Shown here: positions 1 through 8,776 of the stretch, piece after piece
Position numbering within the stretch: position 1 is the stretch's first letter
Layout of the letters: the number at the start of each line of letters is the position of its first letter
Assembly: GCF_934191625.1 (NCBI RefSeq)
Contig: NZ_CAKPUG010000002.1
Coordinates: 124,001 to 188,000 of the forward strand
Length of the DNA: 64,000 nucleotides
Reading direction: 5' to 3'
Source of the DNA: an uncultured Lactococcus sp.
Lineage (GTDB): Bacteria; Bacillota; Bacilli; Lactobacillales; Streptococcaceae
Position numbers and translations under genes: made by a program
The notes under the pieces: generated by a model
Database searches by the model: none
The model's input: the letters and a program-made list of their open reading frames with translations, nothing else
Told to the model about the DNA's origin: nothing

Positions 1-681
1 CCCAAATATATAATAGAAATTGGCAAGGATCGTTGTTTTAGTTGGGATACTCAAAATTTTAATCCAATAGTTTTAAAGGACATACCTTATAATATAACCG
101 ATTACTATGACGATTTTGATAATGATTCAAACTTAAACGTTGGCAACTATGGGGGCCTTGATGGCAGTTATCACGGGCACCGTACTAAAGATGAAGAAGA
201 AAAAAAATCTCAAAAAAATTATTACCAGCATCTAATTAAAAAAATCGAAACCTTGGCTTCAGAAGAACAAATTACAATTTTATTATGTGGCGTACAAGAG
301 GTTATTGATAATTTTTTGAGCTTAATACAGGATCAGTCCCATATTTTTTCTACCTTAAAAACTCCTCTTTCTAAACTTACCAAGAAAGAAATGATAGATA
401 TTGTTGAAGAATTATTTTCAAAACAAAGAAATCATGAAATAGAAAAATTGAACTTAGAATTAGAAAATGAAAAGATAAAAAATAATGTAATCCATGATAT
501 CCAAACAATTAATTATGATTTGGAAAGAGGATTAATCAAGAAGGTTATTCTTTTTAATACATCCGAAGGGTACTCTATTGAGCAAAATCAATTAATAATA
601 GCTTGTGTAAAACAAAATGTAGAAGTTATTAATCTTGATAATAACCAGAATGCTACACCTCTTAATGCCATCTTATACTAA
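1..681 (+). CDS. baeRF-like (bacterial eRF1-like) protein, C-terminal part, 5' end outside window
   Basis: The reading frame is open from base 1 to the stop at 679-681, so this is the last 226 residues of a longer protein. A TTG at 253 is an internal codon, not the start. The visible part begins with beta-strand-like sequence (YIIEIGKDRCFSW), then an acidic stretch and a His/Gly/Arg-rich motif (SYHGHRTKDEEEKK, visible residues 56-69), then alternating helices and strands. The order of a G/H/R motif, a helix with KNYYQHLIKKI and an LLCGVQEVI strand resembles the bacterial archaeo-eukaryotic release factor (baeRF) family, whose members are thought to act on ribosomes. That assignment is from memory of the family pattern and is moderate. 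A terminator follows about 40 bases downstream. Confidence 0.6.
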   Translation, partial: PKYIIEIGKDRCFSWDTQNFNPIVLKDIPYNITDYYDDFDNDSNLNVGNYGGLDGSYHGHRTKDEEEKKSQKNYYQHLIKKIETLASEEQITILLCGVQEVIDNFLSLIQDQSHIFSTLKTPLSKLTKKEMIDIVEELFSKQRNHEIEKLNLELENEKIKNNVIHDIQTINYDLERGLIKKVILFNTSEGYSIEQNQLIIACVKQNVEVINLDNNQNATPLNAILY

Positions 682-687
682 GAACTG

Positions 688-703
688 TATCTTATATAAG
701 ATA
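688..703. repeat. 16-bp perfect palindrome
   Basis: TATCTTATATAAGATA reads the same on both strands, just after the stop of the baeRF-like gene. It may be a protein site or simply AT-rich chance sequence. Confidence 0.3.
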
Positions 704-718
704 ATAATAAATGCATTT

Positions 719-764
719 AAAAAACACTATTTCCTTGTGGCCATACAAAGAATTAGTGTTTTTT
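719..764. terminator. Bidirectional intrinsic terminator
   Basis: Arms AAAAAACACTA and TAGTGTTTTTT enclose a 24-nt loop, giving a T-run on either strand. It lies between the convergent baeRF-like gene and ribH and can end both transcripts. Confidence 0.75.
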
Positions 765-898
765 AATATCATATACATGGGTAAAGTAACTCTAAATGTT
801 CACTACTATTCAAGTGATTAAATATATCCATTGCAGAATATTACTCTTTCAAAATAAGCTATTAATATTATATGATTGTCTTTATTTAGTGATTTTTT

Positions 899-1366
899 CT
901 ACATACTTATTTCGCTAATCAAATTTACCATCTCAATTGCTCCAGTTGCCACTTCAAAACCTTTATTACCTGCTTTTGTGCCGGCACGTTCAATGGCTTG
1001 TTCAATATTTTCTGTAGTTAATACACCAAACATAACCGGGACTCCAGTGTTTAGTGAAACATGAGCAATTCCTTTTGAAACTTCACTACATACATAGTCA
1101 TAGTGTGAAGTTGATCCCCTAATAACCGTACCTAAACATATAATCGAGTCATATTTATCTAGATTAGCCATTTTTTGAGCTATCAAGGGAATTTCAAATG
1201 CGCCAGGAACCCAAGCAATGTCAATTTGATTTTCTGCTACTCCATGTCTTTTTAGTGCATCTAGTGCCCCTTCTAAAAGTTTTGAATTGATAAACTCATT
1301 GAAACGTGCAACTACAATCCCGTACTTTGCATCTTTATTTACTAATTTTCCTTCATATTTTACCAT
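899..1366 (-). CDS. ribH: 6,7-dimethyl-8-ribityllumazine synthase
   Basis: Last gene of the riboflavin operon. It condenses 5-amino-6-ribitylaminouracil with 3,4-dihydroxybutanone 4-phosphate to give lumazine, the substrate of riboflavin synthase. The 155-residue length is normal. Family signatures are visible: ARFNEFI near residue 21, WVPGAFEIP near 52, the substrate and phosphate loop [15 protein letters not shown] near 79-93 with the catalytic His, and GVLTTEN near 114. It lies 38 bases after ribBA on the same strand and should be co-transcribed under the FMN riboswitch. No strong hairpin immediately follows; the bidirectional hairpin at 719-764 is the likely end. Confidence 0.97.
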   Translation of the reverse strand: MVKYEGKLVNKDAKYGIVVARFNEFINSKLLEGALDALKRHGVAENQIDIAWVPGAFEIPLIAQKMANLDKYDSIICLGTVIRGSTSHYDYVCSEVSKGIAHVSLNTGVPVMFGVLTTENIEQAIERAGTKAGNKGFEVATGAIEMVNLISEISM

Positions 1367-1404
1367 TTTTATTTTCTCTATCTTTCTTTATTTTGAAAGG
1401 GCGC

Positions 1405-2607
1405 CTATTTGTAAGATAATAAATGCCCCATTTTATGCTGTTTTACCTTTAGATACCCTTCGTCATAGATATTTTCTTTTATCTGTAGTGGGACTCTTTC
1501 GTTAATTTTTAAGCCATAGTCCGATAAATTATTAATCTTTATTGGATTATTTGTTAGCAAACGTAGAGAAGTTGCACCAATAATTTTTAATATCTGTGCA
1601 CCTATATAATATTCTCTTTCATCTTCTTTAAAGCCTAGAGCTAAATTTGCTTCTATAGTATCCAGTCCTTGGTCTTGTAACTGATAGGCGCGCAGTTTGT
1701 TTATTAACCCAATACCACGACCTTCTTGGCGCAGATAGAGCAAGATGCCACGACCTTCATTGCTAATTTGCTTTAATGCTTTATCTAATTGTTCGCCACA
1801 ATCACACTTTAGAGAACCAAACGCATCTCCTGTTAAGCATTCGGAATGCACTCGACAGAGAATATCCTTCCCTTCACCAATTTCCCCTTTAACGAGTGCG
1901 ACATGATGCTCCCCGTTTAACTTATTGACAAAACCTAATATATCGAATTCACCATACTTTGTTGGAAGCTTAGCCTTTGTTACCAGTTCGACAAAGATTT
2001 CATTCTTTTTTCTGTACTCTTGAAGATCTTTGATTGTAATATATTTGAGGTCCCATTCTTTAGCCTTTTTTTGAAGCTCTTTTTTAGTCATCATATTACC
2101 ATTTTCAGACATCATTTCAACACAAACCCCAGCTTCTTTAAGGTTGGCAATTTTCATTAAATCTACTGTAGCTTCAGTATGTCCATTTCGTTCTAACACA
2201 CCGTTATCCTTGGAGATCAAAGGAAAAACATGCCCTGGTCTTCTAAAATCACTTGGTATAGTGGTTTCATCCGTTAACTTGCGAATTGTTAAACCTCTTT
2301 CTACAGCCGATATACCTGTCGTAGTACCCACATAATCTACAGAAGCTGTAAAGGCTGTTTTGTGGTTGTCCGTGTTATTTTCAACCATTGGTGTTAAAGC
2401 CAATCGTTTTGCATAGCTACTACTCATCGGTGTACATATTAAACCTTTTGCATGCGTAGCCATAAAATTAATATTTTCCGTAGTAGCAAACTCGGCAGCA
2501 CAAATTAAATCACCTTCATTTTCTCGATTTTCGTCATCCGAAACAATGATAATTTCGCCATTTCTAAGTGCTTCAATGGCCTCATCAATTGAATTGTATT
2601 TAAACAT
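1405..2607 (-). CDS. ribBA: 3,4-DHBP synthase / GTP cyclohydrolase II bifunctional enzyme
   Basis: Fusion of the two entry enzymes of riboflavin synthesis, 400 residues, the usual size in Firmicutes. The N-terminal half is DHBP synthase, with the acidic metal and substrate loop [11 protein letters not shown] near residues 23-33. The C-terminal half is GTP cyclohydrolase II, with [10 protein letters not shown] followed by LKCDCGEQL, which supplies the three zinc cysteines, and the guanine-binding RQEGRGIGL. Its products feed RibD (pyrimidine branch) and RibH (four-carbon unit). It sits 9 bases downstream of ribE and 38 bases upstream of ribH. In lactococcal literature the gene is often simply ribA. 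Confidence 0.97.
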   Translation of the reverse strand: MFKYNSIDEAIEALRNGEIIIVSDDENRENEGDLICAAEFATTENINFMATHAKGLICTPMSSSYAKRLALTPMVENNTDNHKTAFTASVDYVGTTTGISAVERGLTIRKLTDETTIPSDFRRPGHVFPLISKDNGVLERNGHTEATVDLMKIANLKEAGVCVEMMSENGNMMTKKELQKKAKEWDLKYITIKDLQEYRKKNEIFVELVTKAKLPTKYGEFDILGFVNKLNGEHHVALVKGEIGEGKDILCRVHSECLTGDAFGSLKCDCGEQLDKALKQISNEGRGILLYLRQEGRGIGLINKLRAYQLQDQGLDTIEANLALGFKEDEREYYIGAQILKIIGATSLRLLTNNPIKINNLSDYGLKINERVPLQIKENIYDEGYLKVKQHKMGHLLSYK

Positions 2608-2616
2608 TTCTCTTCC

Positions 2617-3249
2617 TTAAAAACCAAATTGTGTAAGTTTAGTTTTTGTGATCCTTTCATTATCATTTAAAATAAATTTTTCAATGTATTTGGCAAATAA
2701 ATCATTTTCTAAATTAACCTTATCTCCTATTTTTTTAACATTTAAAATGGTGTTAGAAATAGTATGAGGGATTACTGAGACTTTAAAGCTAGAGTTGGTT
2801 AAGTCAGCAACAGTAAGACTTACACCATCTATGGCTATTGAGCCTTTTTCAACAATGTAGTTCATAATATTTTTATGTGTACCAATTGTATACCAAATTG
2901 CGTTATCTTCCTTTTTTATATTTATTATCTTTCCTGTCCCATCAATATGACCAGATACAATATGGCCGCCAAATCTTCCATTCACAGACATGGCTCTTTC
3001 TAAATTAACGAAATGTCCCACTCTTAAATTGCCCAGATTAGAGCGACTCAAACTCTCATTCATTATATCAGCAGTAAATTGTGAATGAGTAAAGTCACTG
3101 ACTGTTAAGCAAACCCCATTCGTTGATATACTGTCCCCTAATGCTAAATCATCAAAAATTTTTTTTGCACCAATTGTTATCTTCGATGATTTAGCATGGT
3201 GAGAAATATTGACAATTTCACCTACTTCTTCAATAATTCCTGTGAACAT
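2617..3249 (-). CDS. ribE: Riboflavin synthase, alpha subunit
   Basis: Catalyses dismutation of two lumazine molecules to riboflavin and the ribitylaminouracil intermediate. The 210-residue protein shows the family's internal duplication: the N-terminal barrel starts MFTGIIEEVGEI with GVCLTV, and the second contains GHIVSGHIDGTG and GVSLTVADL. The C-terminal tail is a little longer than in many homologues. The start codon overlaps the ribD stop by one base (TGATG), typical of translational coupling. It is called ribB in some Lactococcus annotations and ribC in E. coli. Confidence 0.96.
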   Translation of the reverse strand: MFTGIIEEVGEIVNISHHAKSSKITIGAKKIFDDLALGDSISTNGVCLTVSDFTHSQFTADIMNESLSRSNLGNLRVGHFVNLERAMSVNGRFGGHIVSGHIDGTGKIINIKKEDNAIWYTIGTHKNIMNYIVEKGSIAIDGVSLTVADLTNSSFKVSVIPHTISNTILNVKKIGDKVNLENDLFAKYIEKFILNDNERITKTKLTQFGF

Positions 3250-4337
3250 CAGATACTCTCGCTTTCTAATAAGATATCTTCTCCCAGTGAAGCTATACGC
3301 GTAATTTTAAATTGAGTAGCCTGCTCAGGGAAAAGAACGCCTTCACCTCTGACTGGCGTTTTAGCATCTTCGCCTCCAAATATTTTAGGGGCGATGTAAG
3401 CCTGTATTTTATGAACTATACCCTCTTCTAATGCAGAAGCATTAAGACTTGCTCCACCTTCCAAGATAATACTGTCTATTCCCTCATTTCCCAATTTCAT
3501 CATAAGTTCTTTTAGATTTATTTTTTCTTTCTTACTACTAACAGTTATGATTTTACAGCCTTTCTCGATATATGGCTGCTGGGCTTCTACATCTAAATGC
3601 GCTGTAGCAATAATTGTCGGATAATTTTTTGCAGAAGCGACGACTTCAGATGCAAGAGGTGTCCTCAACCAGGTATCACAAATGATACGAATTGGATTTT
3701 TTAAGTCTTTACCTCTACTTGTGAGACTTGGATTATCTGCTATTACGGTTCCTACTCCTACCATTATGCCCATAAACCGAGAACGATCCATATGCACATT
3801 TTCTCTTGCTTTCTCTCCTGTAATCCACTTTGATTTTCCCGTAACCGTAGCAATTTTCCCATCTAAAGTCATCGCGTACTTCATCATGACATATGGTGTA
3901 TGGTTTTTAATAAAGTGATAGAAAATTTGGTTAATTTCTGTACACTCTTTTTCTAATACTGGTCCAATTACCTCTATACCTGCATTTTTTAATTGAGTAA
4001 TCCCTTTCCCTGAAACCAGTGGGTTGGGGTCAAAAGAACCAATAATTACTCTTTTGATTTTGTGGTCTATTATTGCTTCGAAACAAGGTGGTTGTCTCCC
4101 TTGGTGTGCACAAGGTTCTAAAGTAATATACATATCCGCACCTTCGGGTGATTCTATACATGAAGAAAGTGCAAGTCTTTCGGCATGTTCTTGCCCATAT
4201 TTTTTATGAAAACCCTCTCCAATAATTGTTCCGTTTTTTACAATAACTGCCCCAACTTGCGGATTAGGATTTACACTGCCCACTCCCTTTTTCGCTAATT
4301 CTAGAGCACGCCTCATGTAGTGTTCTTTATCTTTCAT
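3249..4337 (-). CDS. ribD: Bifunctional pyrimidine deaminase / reductase
   Basis: First gene of the operon. The N-terminal cytidine-deaminase-like domain (about residues 1-145) has the zinc motif HAERLAL and LEPCAHQGRQPPC. The C-terminal reductase domain has MTLDGKIA, VGVGTVIADNPSLTSR and ILEGGASLN. The 362-residue length is standard. It catalyses two successive steps, deamination then NADPH-dependent reduction of the ribosyl pyrimidine. The ATG follows a GGGG ribosome site that lies directly downstream of the terminator at 4352-4388, so reading of this gene depends on the riboswitch choice. Confidence 0.97.
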   Translation of the reverse strand: MKDKEHYMRRALELAKKGVGSVNPNPQVGAVIVKNGTIIGEGFHKKYGQEHAERLALSSCIESPEGADMYITLEPCAHQGRQPPCFEAIIDHKIKRVIIGSFDPNPLVSGKGITQLKNAGIEVIGPVLEKECTEINQIFYHFIKNHTPYVMMKYAMTLDGKIATVTGKSKWITGEKARENVHMDRSRFMGIMVGVGTVIADNPSLTSRGKDLKNPIRIICDTWLRTPLASEVVASAKNYPTIIATAHLDVEAQQPYIEKGCKIITVSSKKEKINLKELMMKLGNEGIDSIILEGGASLNASALEEGIVHKIQAYIAPKIFGGEDAKTPVRGEGVLFPEQATQFKITRIASLGEDILLESESI

Positions 4338-4351
4338 AATTCCCCACTTTC

Positions 4352-4388
4352 AAAAAATAACGCCTAGAATAAATTTCCAGGCGTTATT
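4352..4388 (-). terminator. Terminator of the FMN riboswitch expression platform
   Basis: On the minus strand, arms AATAACGCCT and AGGCGTTATT enclose a 13-nt loop and are followed by TTTTTT, ending about 14 bases before the ribD ATG. A terminator between an RFN element and its gene is the known layout for transcription attenuation by FMN. I did not identify the antiterminator pairing. Confidence 0.85.
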
Positions 4389-4523
4389 ATGACGTTAATA
4401 TATTTCCAAATTCTGCAGCATCAAAAGAGCTTAAAAAACCTATAAAAAATAGAGCGAAAATTAATTTCACTCCAGGATTGTAGGCTAAATAAGCATAATA
4501 CTATTAAAATATTATGGTTCTAT

Positions 4524-4632
4524 ATCTTCTCTCATCCAGACTATACTGTCGGCTCCGGAATTTCACCGAATCCTGCTGCAAGCAGCTCGCGGGCTTTACC
4601 GCCGGTAGGGAATTTCACCCTGCCCTGAAGAT
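4524..4632 (-). promoter_or_regulatory. FMN riboswitch (RFN element)
   Basis: Minus-strand sequence contains the hallmark conserved blocks of the RFN element in order: GGGGCAGGG-like start (here CAGGGCAGGGTGAAATTCC), CCTACCGGCGGTAAAGCCCG, the variable hairpin with GCTGCTTGCAGC, GGTGAAATTCCGGAGCC, and GACAGTATAGTCTGGATG closing with AGAGAAGAT. The outer stem pairs ATCTTC with GAAGAT. Binding of FMN in this family favours the downstream terminator and so represses riboflavin synthesis. Confidence 0.97.
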
Positions 4633-4650
4633 TTATTCAATTTTGAATTT

Positions 4651-4679
4651 ATTGTATCATTAATTATTTTTTATTTCAA
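4651..4679 (-). promoter_or_regulatory. Promoter of the riboflavin operon
   Basis: Minus strand: -35 TTGAAA, 17-bp spacer, -10 TACAAT. The predicted start lies about 10 bases before the riboswitch. Confidence 0.85.
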
Positions 4680-4737
4680 CAATAAAAATTTTTACCTTTC
4701 CAATTGCAGCGGGTTTAATTTACTAAATCAATAAAGC

Positions 4738-5169
4738 TTAACCTGCAAGTAAATCTAGCTTTCTTAACTGAGTAATTTTTTGTCTGGCATCTACTTTTCT
4801 TATTTCCTTTGGTATAAACTTCCTTATATTCTCATTATCAAAACCTAACTGTACTCGTTTTTCATCATAAATAATAGGAGTACAAAGTAATTCCAGATGA
4901 TTCATAAAAAAATTAAGTGCTGATTCAAAAGATAGTTCTTCCATATTTTTAATAAGCCATTGGTATTTTGGATCTGTTTTTTTCTTGCGACCGTATAGTG
5001 CAGATAAACCTTCCTCTTCTAAACTCAATATTTGGATTAACTTTTCTCGTGTAAGTTTAAAAGGATGACGACTTATGTTTATCTCCTCATAGTCTATTTC
5101 ATGATTATCTAACCACTCTCTAGCATTTCTACAAGATACACTACTATTCTTTGTAATGAGTATTACCAA
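4738..5169 (-). CDS. Spx/ArsC-family protein with a single N-terminal cysteine
   Basis: 143 residues with the thioredoxin-like ArsC/Spx fold pattern: N-terminal strand, VSCRNAREWL helix, YEEINI strand, and the Spx-like C-terminal part containing TPIIYDEKRVQLGFDNENIRKFIPKEIR. Spx proteins bind the RNA polymerase alpha C-terminal domain and reprogram transcription under thiol stress. The usual CxxC redox switch reads SVSC here, so the first cysteine is missing while the second is kept. The start is TTG at 5169, placed by AGGAGGA 8 bases upstream; there is no ATG at this end. It points toward the riboflavin promoter with no clear terminator between. Co-transcription from the promoter at 5652-5680 is possible. 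Confidence 0.85.
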   Translation of the reverse strand: MVILITKNSSVSCRNAREWLDNHEIDYEEINISRHPFKLTREKLIQILSLEEEGLSALYGRKKKTDPKYQWLIKNMEELSFESALNFFMNHLELLCTPIIYDEKRVQLGFDNENIRKFIPKEIRKVDARQKITQLRKLDLLAG

Positions 5170-5266
5170 CTTTCTCTTCCTCCTGATCTACGTGTAAATT
5201 CTTTTGAACTATGGTTAGCCCGCCTCTCGTACACAATGGTCAACATTTCATCTCCCTACCAATCTA

Positions 5267-5602
5267 TTAAAGCCAAACAGAATCGTTGTACCATCTGGCT
5301 TCTATCGTTATATTTCTTGTTAGAACTCTAGTGACTGCAGTTAAAGGACTAATGTTTGGTATGTCTACAAAATAAATCCGCATATCTTCCATAGAGAGGT
5401 ACCATTGATAGGGAATTAAAGCTATATTTTACTCATTTTTCAATTACTCCAACCTATTCGGTCTTAGGGCATAAATTAGTCCGTAGGAATTATCCAAACA
5501 AATCATAATGTATAGCGCGGTATTTAGTTTTCGTTCCATACAATCTCTTGAAGGATAATAAGACTTAACCACTTCAAAAAATTTCAAGTCTAATATTATC
5601 AC
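5267..5602 (-). pseudogene. Remnant of a LysR-like regulator (decayed)
   Basis: Two broken reading frames follow an intact promoter. From GTG at 5602 the minus strand reads IILDLKFFEVVKSYYPS, resembling the start of a LysR DNA-binding domain, and runs 50-odd residues to a stop. Another frame then reads NIALIPYQWYLSMEDMRIYF and ends ARWYNDSVWL before a stop at 5267, resembling a LysR C-terminal end. A full LysR protein is about 290-300 residues and only about 110 codons remain, so most of the middle is lost. The family assignment is tentative. No intact gene occupies 5170-5846. Confidence 0.4.
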
Positions 5603-5634
5603 GATAACGGATAATCGTTATACATCTTCATTCG

Positions 5635-5710
5635 ATATTGATATTATCAATATTATACACTAAAAAACAAGAATAATCAATAGTTTATATTGAATTATTC
5701 AATATAAACT
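5635..5710 (-). promoter_or_regulatory. Promoter flanked by two matching palindromic operators
   Basis: Minus-strand promoter: -35 TTGATT (5675-5680), 17-bp spacer, -10 TATAAT (5652-5657). Two palindromes of the same form, ATATTGA-N5-TCAATAT, occupy 5635-5653 (touching the -10) and 5687-5705 (just upstream of the -35), with centres 52 bp apart. The upstream copy extends to 13-bp arms (5682-5710). This is a clear operator pair for an unidentified repressor. The form recalls ArsR/SmtB-type sites but that is only a resemblance. It drives the LysR-like remnant and possibly the Spx-like gene. Confidence 0.7.
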
Positions 5711-5770
5711 GAAATGAGTAACTATAATAAAACTTCTTATCAGATTTCTCCAAGCCACTATAATTAGAAT

Positions 5771-5802
5771 ATAAAAGAGCTTGCTATCACAAGCTCTTTT
5801 AT
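5771..5802. terminator. Intrinsic terminator after the P-type ATPase gene
   Basis: Perfect 13-bp stem (ATAAAAGAGCTTG with its complement) and a 6-nt loop, with T-rich tails on both strands. It separates the ATPase gene from the operator region. Confidence 0.8.
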
Positions 5803-5846
5803 AACTTTTTTGAGAACGATTGCCCAATTTTAACATAAATAATTAC

Positions 5847-8489
5847 CTACACTAGATTTCTAAAGAAACGATGTGAGATAATCTTTTCTATTTCTACTAC
5901 AACGAAAACTGTCAGTCCAGCCAAGGAAGCATATAGAAGATTATTAAACCCGATACTTGTTGTGCCTATGGCGTTACTAATTGCTGGGATATAGACAAGC
6001 GCAAGTTGTAACACTAATAAAATTAACAAGGAGAGCCATAGTACACGGTTCTTAAACATATTTTGATCAATAGAGAACTTGGAGATGCTTCGACAATTTA
6101 TCATATAAAACACTTGACCGAAAACGAGGGTCATTAAAAGGGTAGTTTGAGCAACAGATGTTGATGCCCCCATAGATATAACAATATTGTTGACGAAAAA
6201 ACCTAAAGCAGCTAAGAGTATGGAAACATAGAACATTCTAAAAATAGCATAATGACTTAAAATGTTTTCATTCGGATTACGAGGCGGTCTTTCCATGACG
6301 TTAGGTGCTTCTTTTTCAAAACCCAATGCAAAAGAAAGTGTGATTGTTGTGACCATATTTAACCACAAGATTTGGATTGAAGTCAAGGGTAATGGGCGAT
6401 CAATTAGTATAGCTACAACAACCAACAAACCTTGAGCAAAGGCAGTGGGTAAAGAAAAGTAAATTGTATTTTTTAAATTGTCATAAACTCGTCTACCTTC
6501 ACGTACTGCATCTGAAATGGTAGCAAAATTATCATCTGCCAAAACCATATCTGCAGCATCTTTTGTAACTTGTGTTCCTTTTTGGCCCATTGCAATACCA
6601 ATGTCTGCTTTTTTAAGAGCTGGGGCATCATTCACACCATCGCCTGTCATACCGACTATTTTGCCATGTGCTTTTATAGCACTGACCAGTCGCAATTTAT
6701 GTTCTGGTGTGGTTCTCGCAAAAACATCATTTTTAAGTACAACATTAGCCAATTCTTGATCTGTCATCGTTTCAATGTCTTTACCAGTAATAGCACTGTC
6801 TATATTTTTTAAACCGATTTCTTTAGCTATTGCGACAGCTGTATCTTTATGGTCTCCGGTAATCATCTTTACGGAGATACCAGCACGATTGCTCTTTTTA
6901 ATCGCTTCTATGGCAGAAGGTTTAGGTGGATCAATAATACCATACATTCCGATTAGCACCATATCCTCTTTCAAATCTTCATGGGTAATTGTTTTTTGGT
7001 CTGAGGAAACTTCCTTCATAGCCGTAGCAAGTATACGTTGTCCTTTTTTTGCTTGTTTAGAGATCATTTTTTCCCATAGTGCAGGGTCAATTTTTTCTAT
7101 TGTGTTATCTCCAAATTGATAATCTACCATCCCCAGTAAAACATCTGGTGCTCCTTTTAAGTAAATAAAGCGTTGGTTATCTACGTCAACTAGAGTTGCC
7201 ATATATTTGTATGAGGAGTCAAACGGAATTTTATACAGGATTTTTTCATCTTGTGTAGTTTCCATATGAGAAGCCCACTCTAATAGTGCTGCTTCTGTTG
7301 GATTCCCAATTACAGTTCTTTGACCGTTGTGATAATCGATTTTTGTGTCATTACAGTAAATAGCAGTTTCAACTAACTTTTTGAGTTGATAATCTTCATT
7401 AAAGATATTAAGGTCATCTTTCCATTGTTCGCTTTGATTTTTTTCAAAAATCTTTTTCTTTGTCAGAACAGTCAAAACTGACATTTCATTTTTAGTCAAT
7501 GTCCCGGTTTTATCGGAACAGATAATTTCCATACTTCCTAATGTTTCAACTGCTGGCATTTTTTTAATGATAGCTTTCTTTGTAGACATACGTGTGACAC
7601 CAAGAGACAAAATAATTGAAAGCACTGCTGGCAATCCTTCAGGAACAGAGGATACAGCCAGTGAAATGATCCATGAAATTGCTTCTTCGAACGTAAAATC
7701 CCGATGAAAGAAACTGAAAATCACTAATGAAACGATGAGTAATAAGAGAATAAAGAAAATTTGTTTATTCAAATATTTCATCTTCTTAATTAAAGGTGTT
7801 TCAGTAACCCCAACCTCTTTCAGGTGGACACTAATTTTTCCAATCTCTGTGTTGTCACCTGTTTCAACAACAACTGCTTTACCACTCCCGCTGTTTACTA
7901 ATGAACCTGAATACCCCATATTGACACGATCTGCCAAGTCTGCTTCCGTTGATATGGAATCAGCATTTTTTTGTACAGGGGTTGATTCACCTGTTAGCAT
8001 TGCTTCATCTACAACTAAATTATACGCTTCTAAAATTCTTACGTCAGCAGGAATAATATCTCCTGAGTTCAGTAAAACAATATCACCTTTTACTAAAGAA
8101 TCGGTCGAAACAACTTTTTTCTCACCCTTAATTACAATTGTCGCCTCTGTTCCCATTAAACTCGTCAGGCCGTCTAAGGAGTTGCTTGCTTTTGACTCTT
8201 GGATATAACCAATCAATGCATTTATAACAACAACGATTAAAATGATAAACATATCGATGTAGTCTTGACTAATTCCTTTGAGTAGCGCAGCTACGAGCAA
8301 TACATAAATCAATAAATCATTGAAGTGTTTGAAAAACTTTTTTATATTTCCTTCTGTTTTATCTCCCGATAACAAGTTGAAGCCATTTTCTGATAATCTT
8401 TTTTTGCGCTCCTCTTCTGCTAATCCAACATCGTCTTCTACTTGGAGCTTCTTTAATATATCTACTTTTGATAATTGAAACCAATTCAT
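5847..8489 (-). CDS. P2-type cation-transporting ATPase
   Basis: An 880-residue P-type ATPase with all catalytic signatures: the actuator loop LTGES, the phosphorylation site CSDKTGTLT, KGAPD in the nucleotide domain, MITGDHKDTA and TGDGVNDAPALKKADIGIAMG. The N-terminal cation-ATPase domain is present and about ten membrane segments are visible. Length and layout match bacterial SERCA-like Ca2+ pumps of about 880 residues. PEGLP is present in M4, but the M6 segment reads WLNMVTTIT, where SERCA pumps have an Asp in place of the second Thr. Ca2+ is therefore plausible but not assured. The start ATG has GGGGGAATT before it. The gene stands alone, with a terminator at 5771-5802. Confidence 0.92.
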   Translation of the reverse strand: MNWFQLSKVDILKKLQVEDDVGLAEEERKKRLSENGFNLLSGDKTEGNIKKFFKHFNDLLIYVLLVAALLKGISQDYIDMFIILIVVVINALIGYIQESKASNSLDGLTSLMGTEATIVIKGEKKVVSTDSLVKGDIVLLNSGDIIPADVRILEAYNLVVDEAMLTGESTPVQKNADSISTEADLADRVNMGYSGSLVNSGSGKAVVVETGDNTEIGKISVHLKEVGVTETPLIKKMKYLNKQIFFILLLLIVSLVIFSFFHRDFTFEEAISWIISLAVSSVPEGLPAVLSIILSLGVTRMSTKKAIIKKMPAVETLGSMEIICSDKTGTLTKNEMSVLTVLTKKKIFEKNQSEQWKDDLNIFNEDYQLKKLVETAIYCNDTKIDYHNGQRTVIGNPTEAALLEWASHMETTQDEKILYKIPFDSSYKYMATLVDVDNQRFIYLKGAPDVLLGMVDYQFGDNTIEKIDPALWEKMISKQAKKGQRILATAMKEVSSDQKTITHEDLKEDMVLIGMYGIIDPPKPSAIEAIKKSNRAGISVKMITGDHKDTAVAIAKEIGLKNIDSAITGKDIETMTDQELANVVLKNDVFARTTPEHKLRLVSAIKAHGKIVGMTGDGVNDAPALKKADIGIAMGQKGTQVTKDAADMVLADDNFATISDAVREGRRVYDNLKNTIYFSLPTAFAQGLLVVVAILIDRPLPLTSIQILWLNMVTTITLSFALGFEKEAPNVMERPPRNPNENILSHYAIFRMFYVSILLAALGFFVNNIVISMGASTSVAQTTLLMTLVFGQVFYMINCRSISKFSIDQNMFKNRVLWLSLLILLVLQLALVYIPAISNAIGTTSIGFNNLLYASLAGLTVFVVVEIEKIISHRFFRNLV

Positions 8490-8583
8490 GATAATTCCCC
8501 CATAATTCTTTTAGTTTTTATTAAAATACTTAACTTTTTTAAGAGTACCTATTACTAGTTTATCATGCAAACTATTTAAAACA

Positions 8584-8616
8584 TAATAAAATAATATTAT
8601 CTGTATTATTTTATTA
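8584..8616. repeat. Inverted repeat upstream of the ATPase gene
   Basis: Arms TAATAAAATAATA and TATTATTTTATTA (13 bp, perfect) around a 7-nt centre, about 95 bp upstream of the ATPase start. It may be an operator or an AT-rich hairpin. The rest of 8490-8776 shows no gene. Confidence 0.45.
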
Positions 8617-8740
8617 TAAAATTATAATTTTCCCTTTCTCATCTGGAGGAGAGAACAGGGTAGGTTAAGGTTCACGCGCAACGGAAATCCTTCATAAAAA
8701 ACTTTTAAGTTTTACGGAATTTGTAGAATAAATTTTAATC

Positions 8741-8770
8741 AAAAAAGACTAGTAACTACTAGCCTTTTTT
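8741..8770 (-). terminator. Terminator of the VWA surface-protein gene
   Basis: Minus strand: AAAAAAGGCTAGTA pairs with TACTAGTCTTTTTT (one G-T pair) right after the stop at 8777. Confidence 0.8.
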
Positions 8771-8776
8771 ACATTT

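Noticed and set aside
5847..8489. Several plus-strand ORFs of 80-157 codons inside the ATPase gene
   Set aside because: They are antisense shadows with no ribosome site and improbable compositions; the minus-strand ATPase frame is complete.
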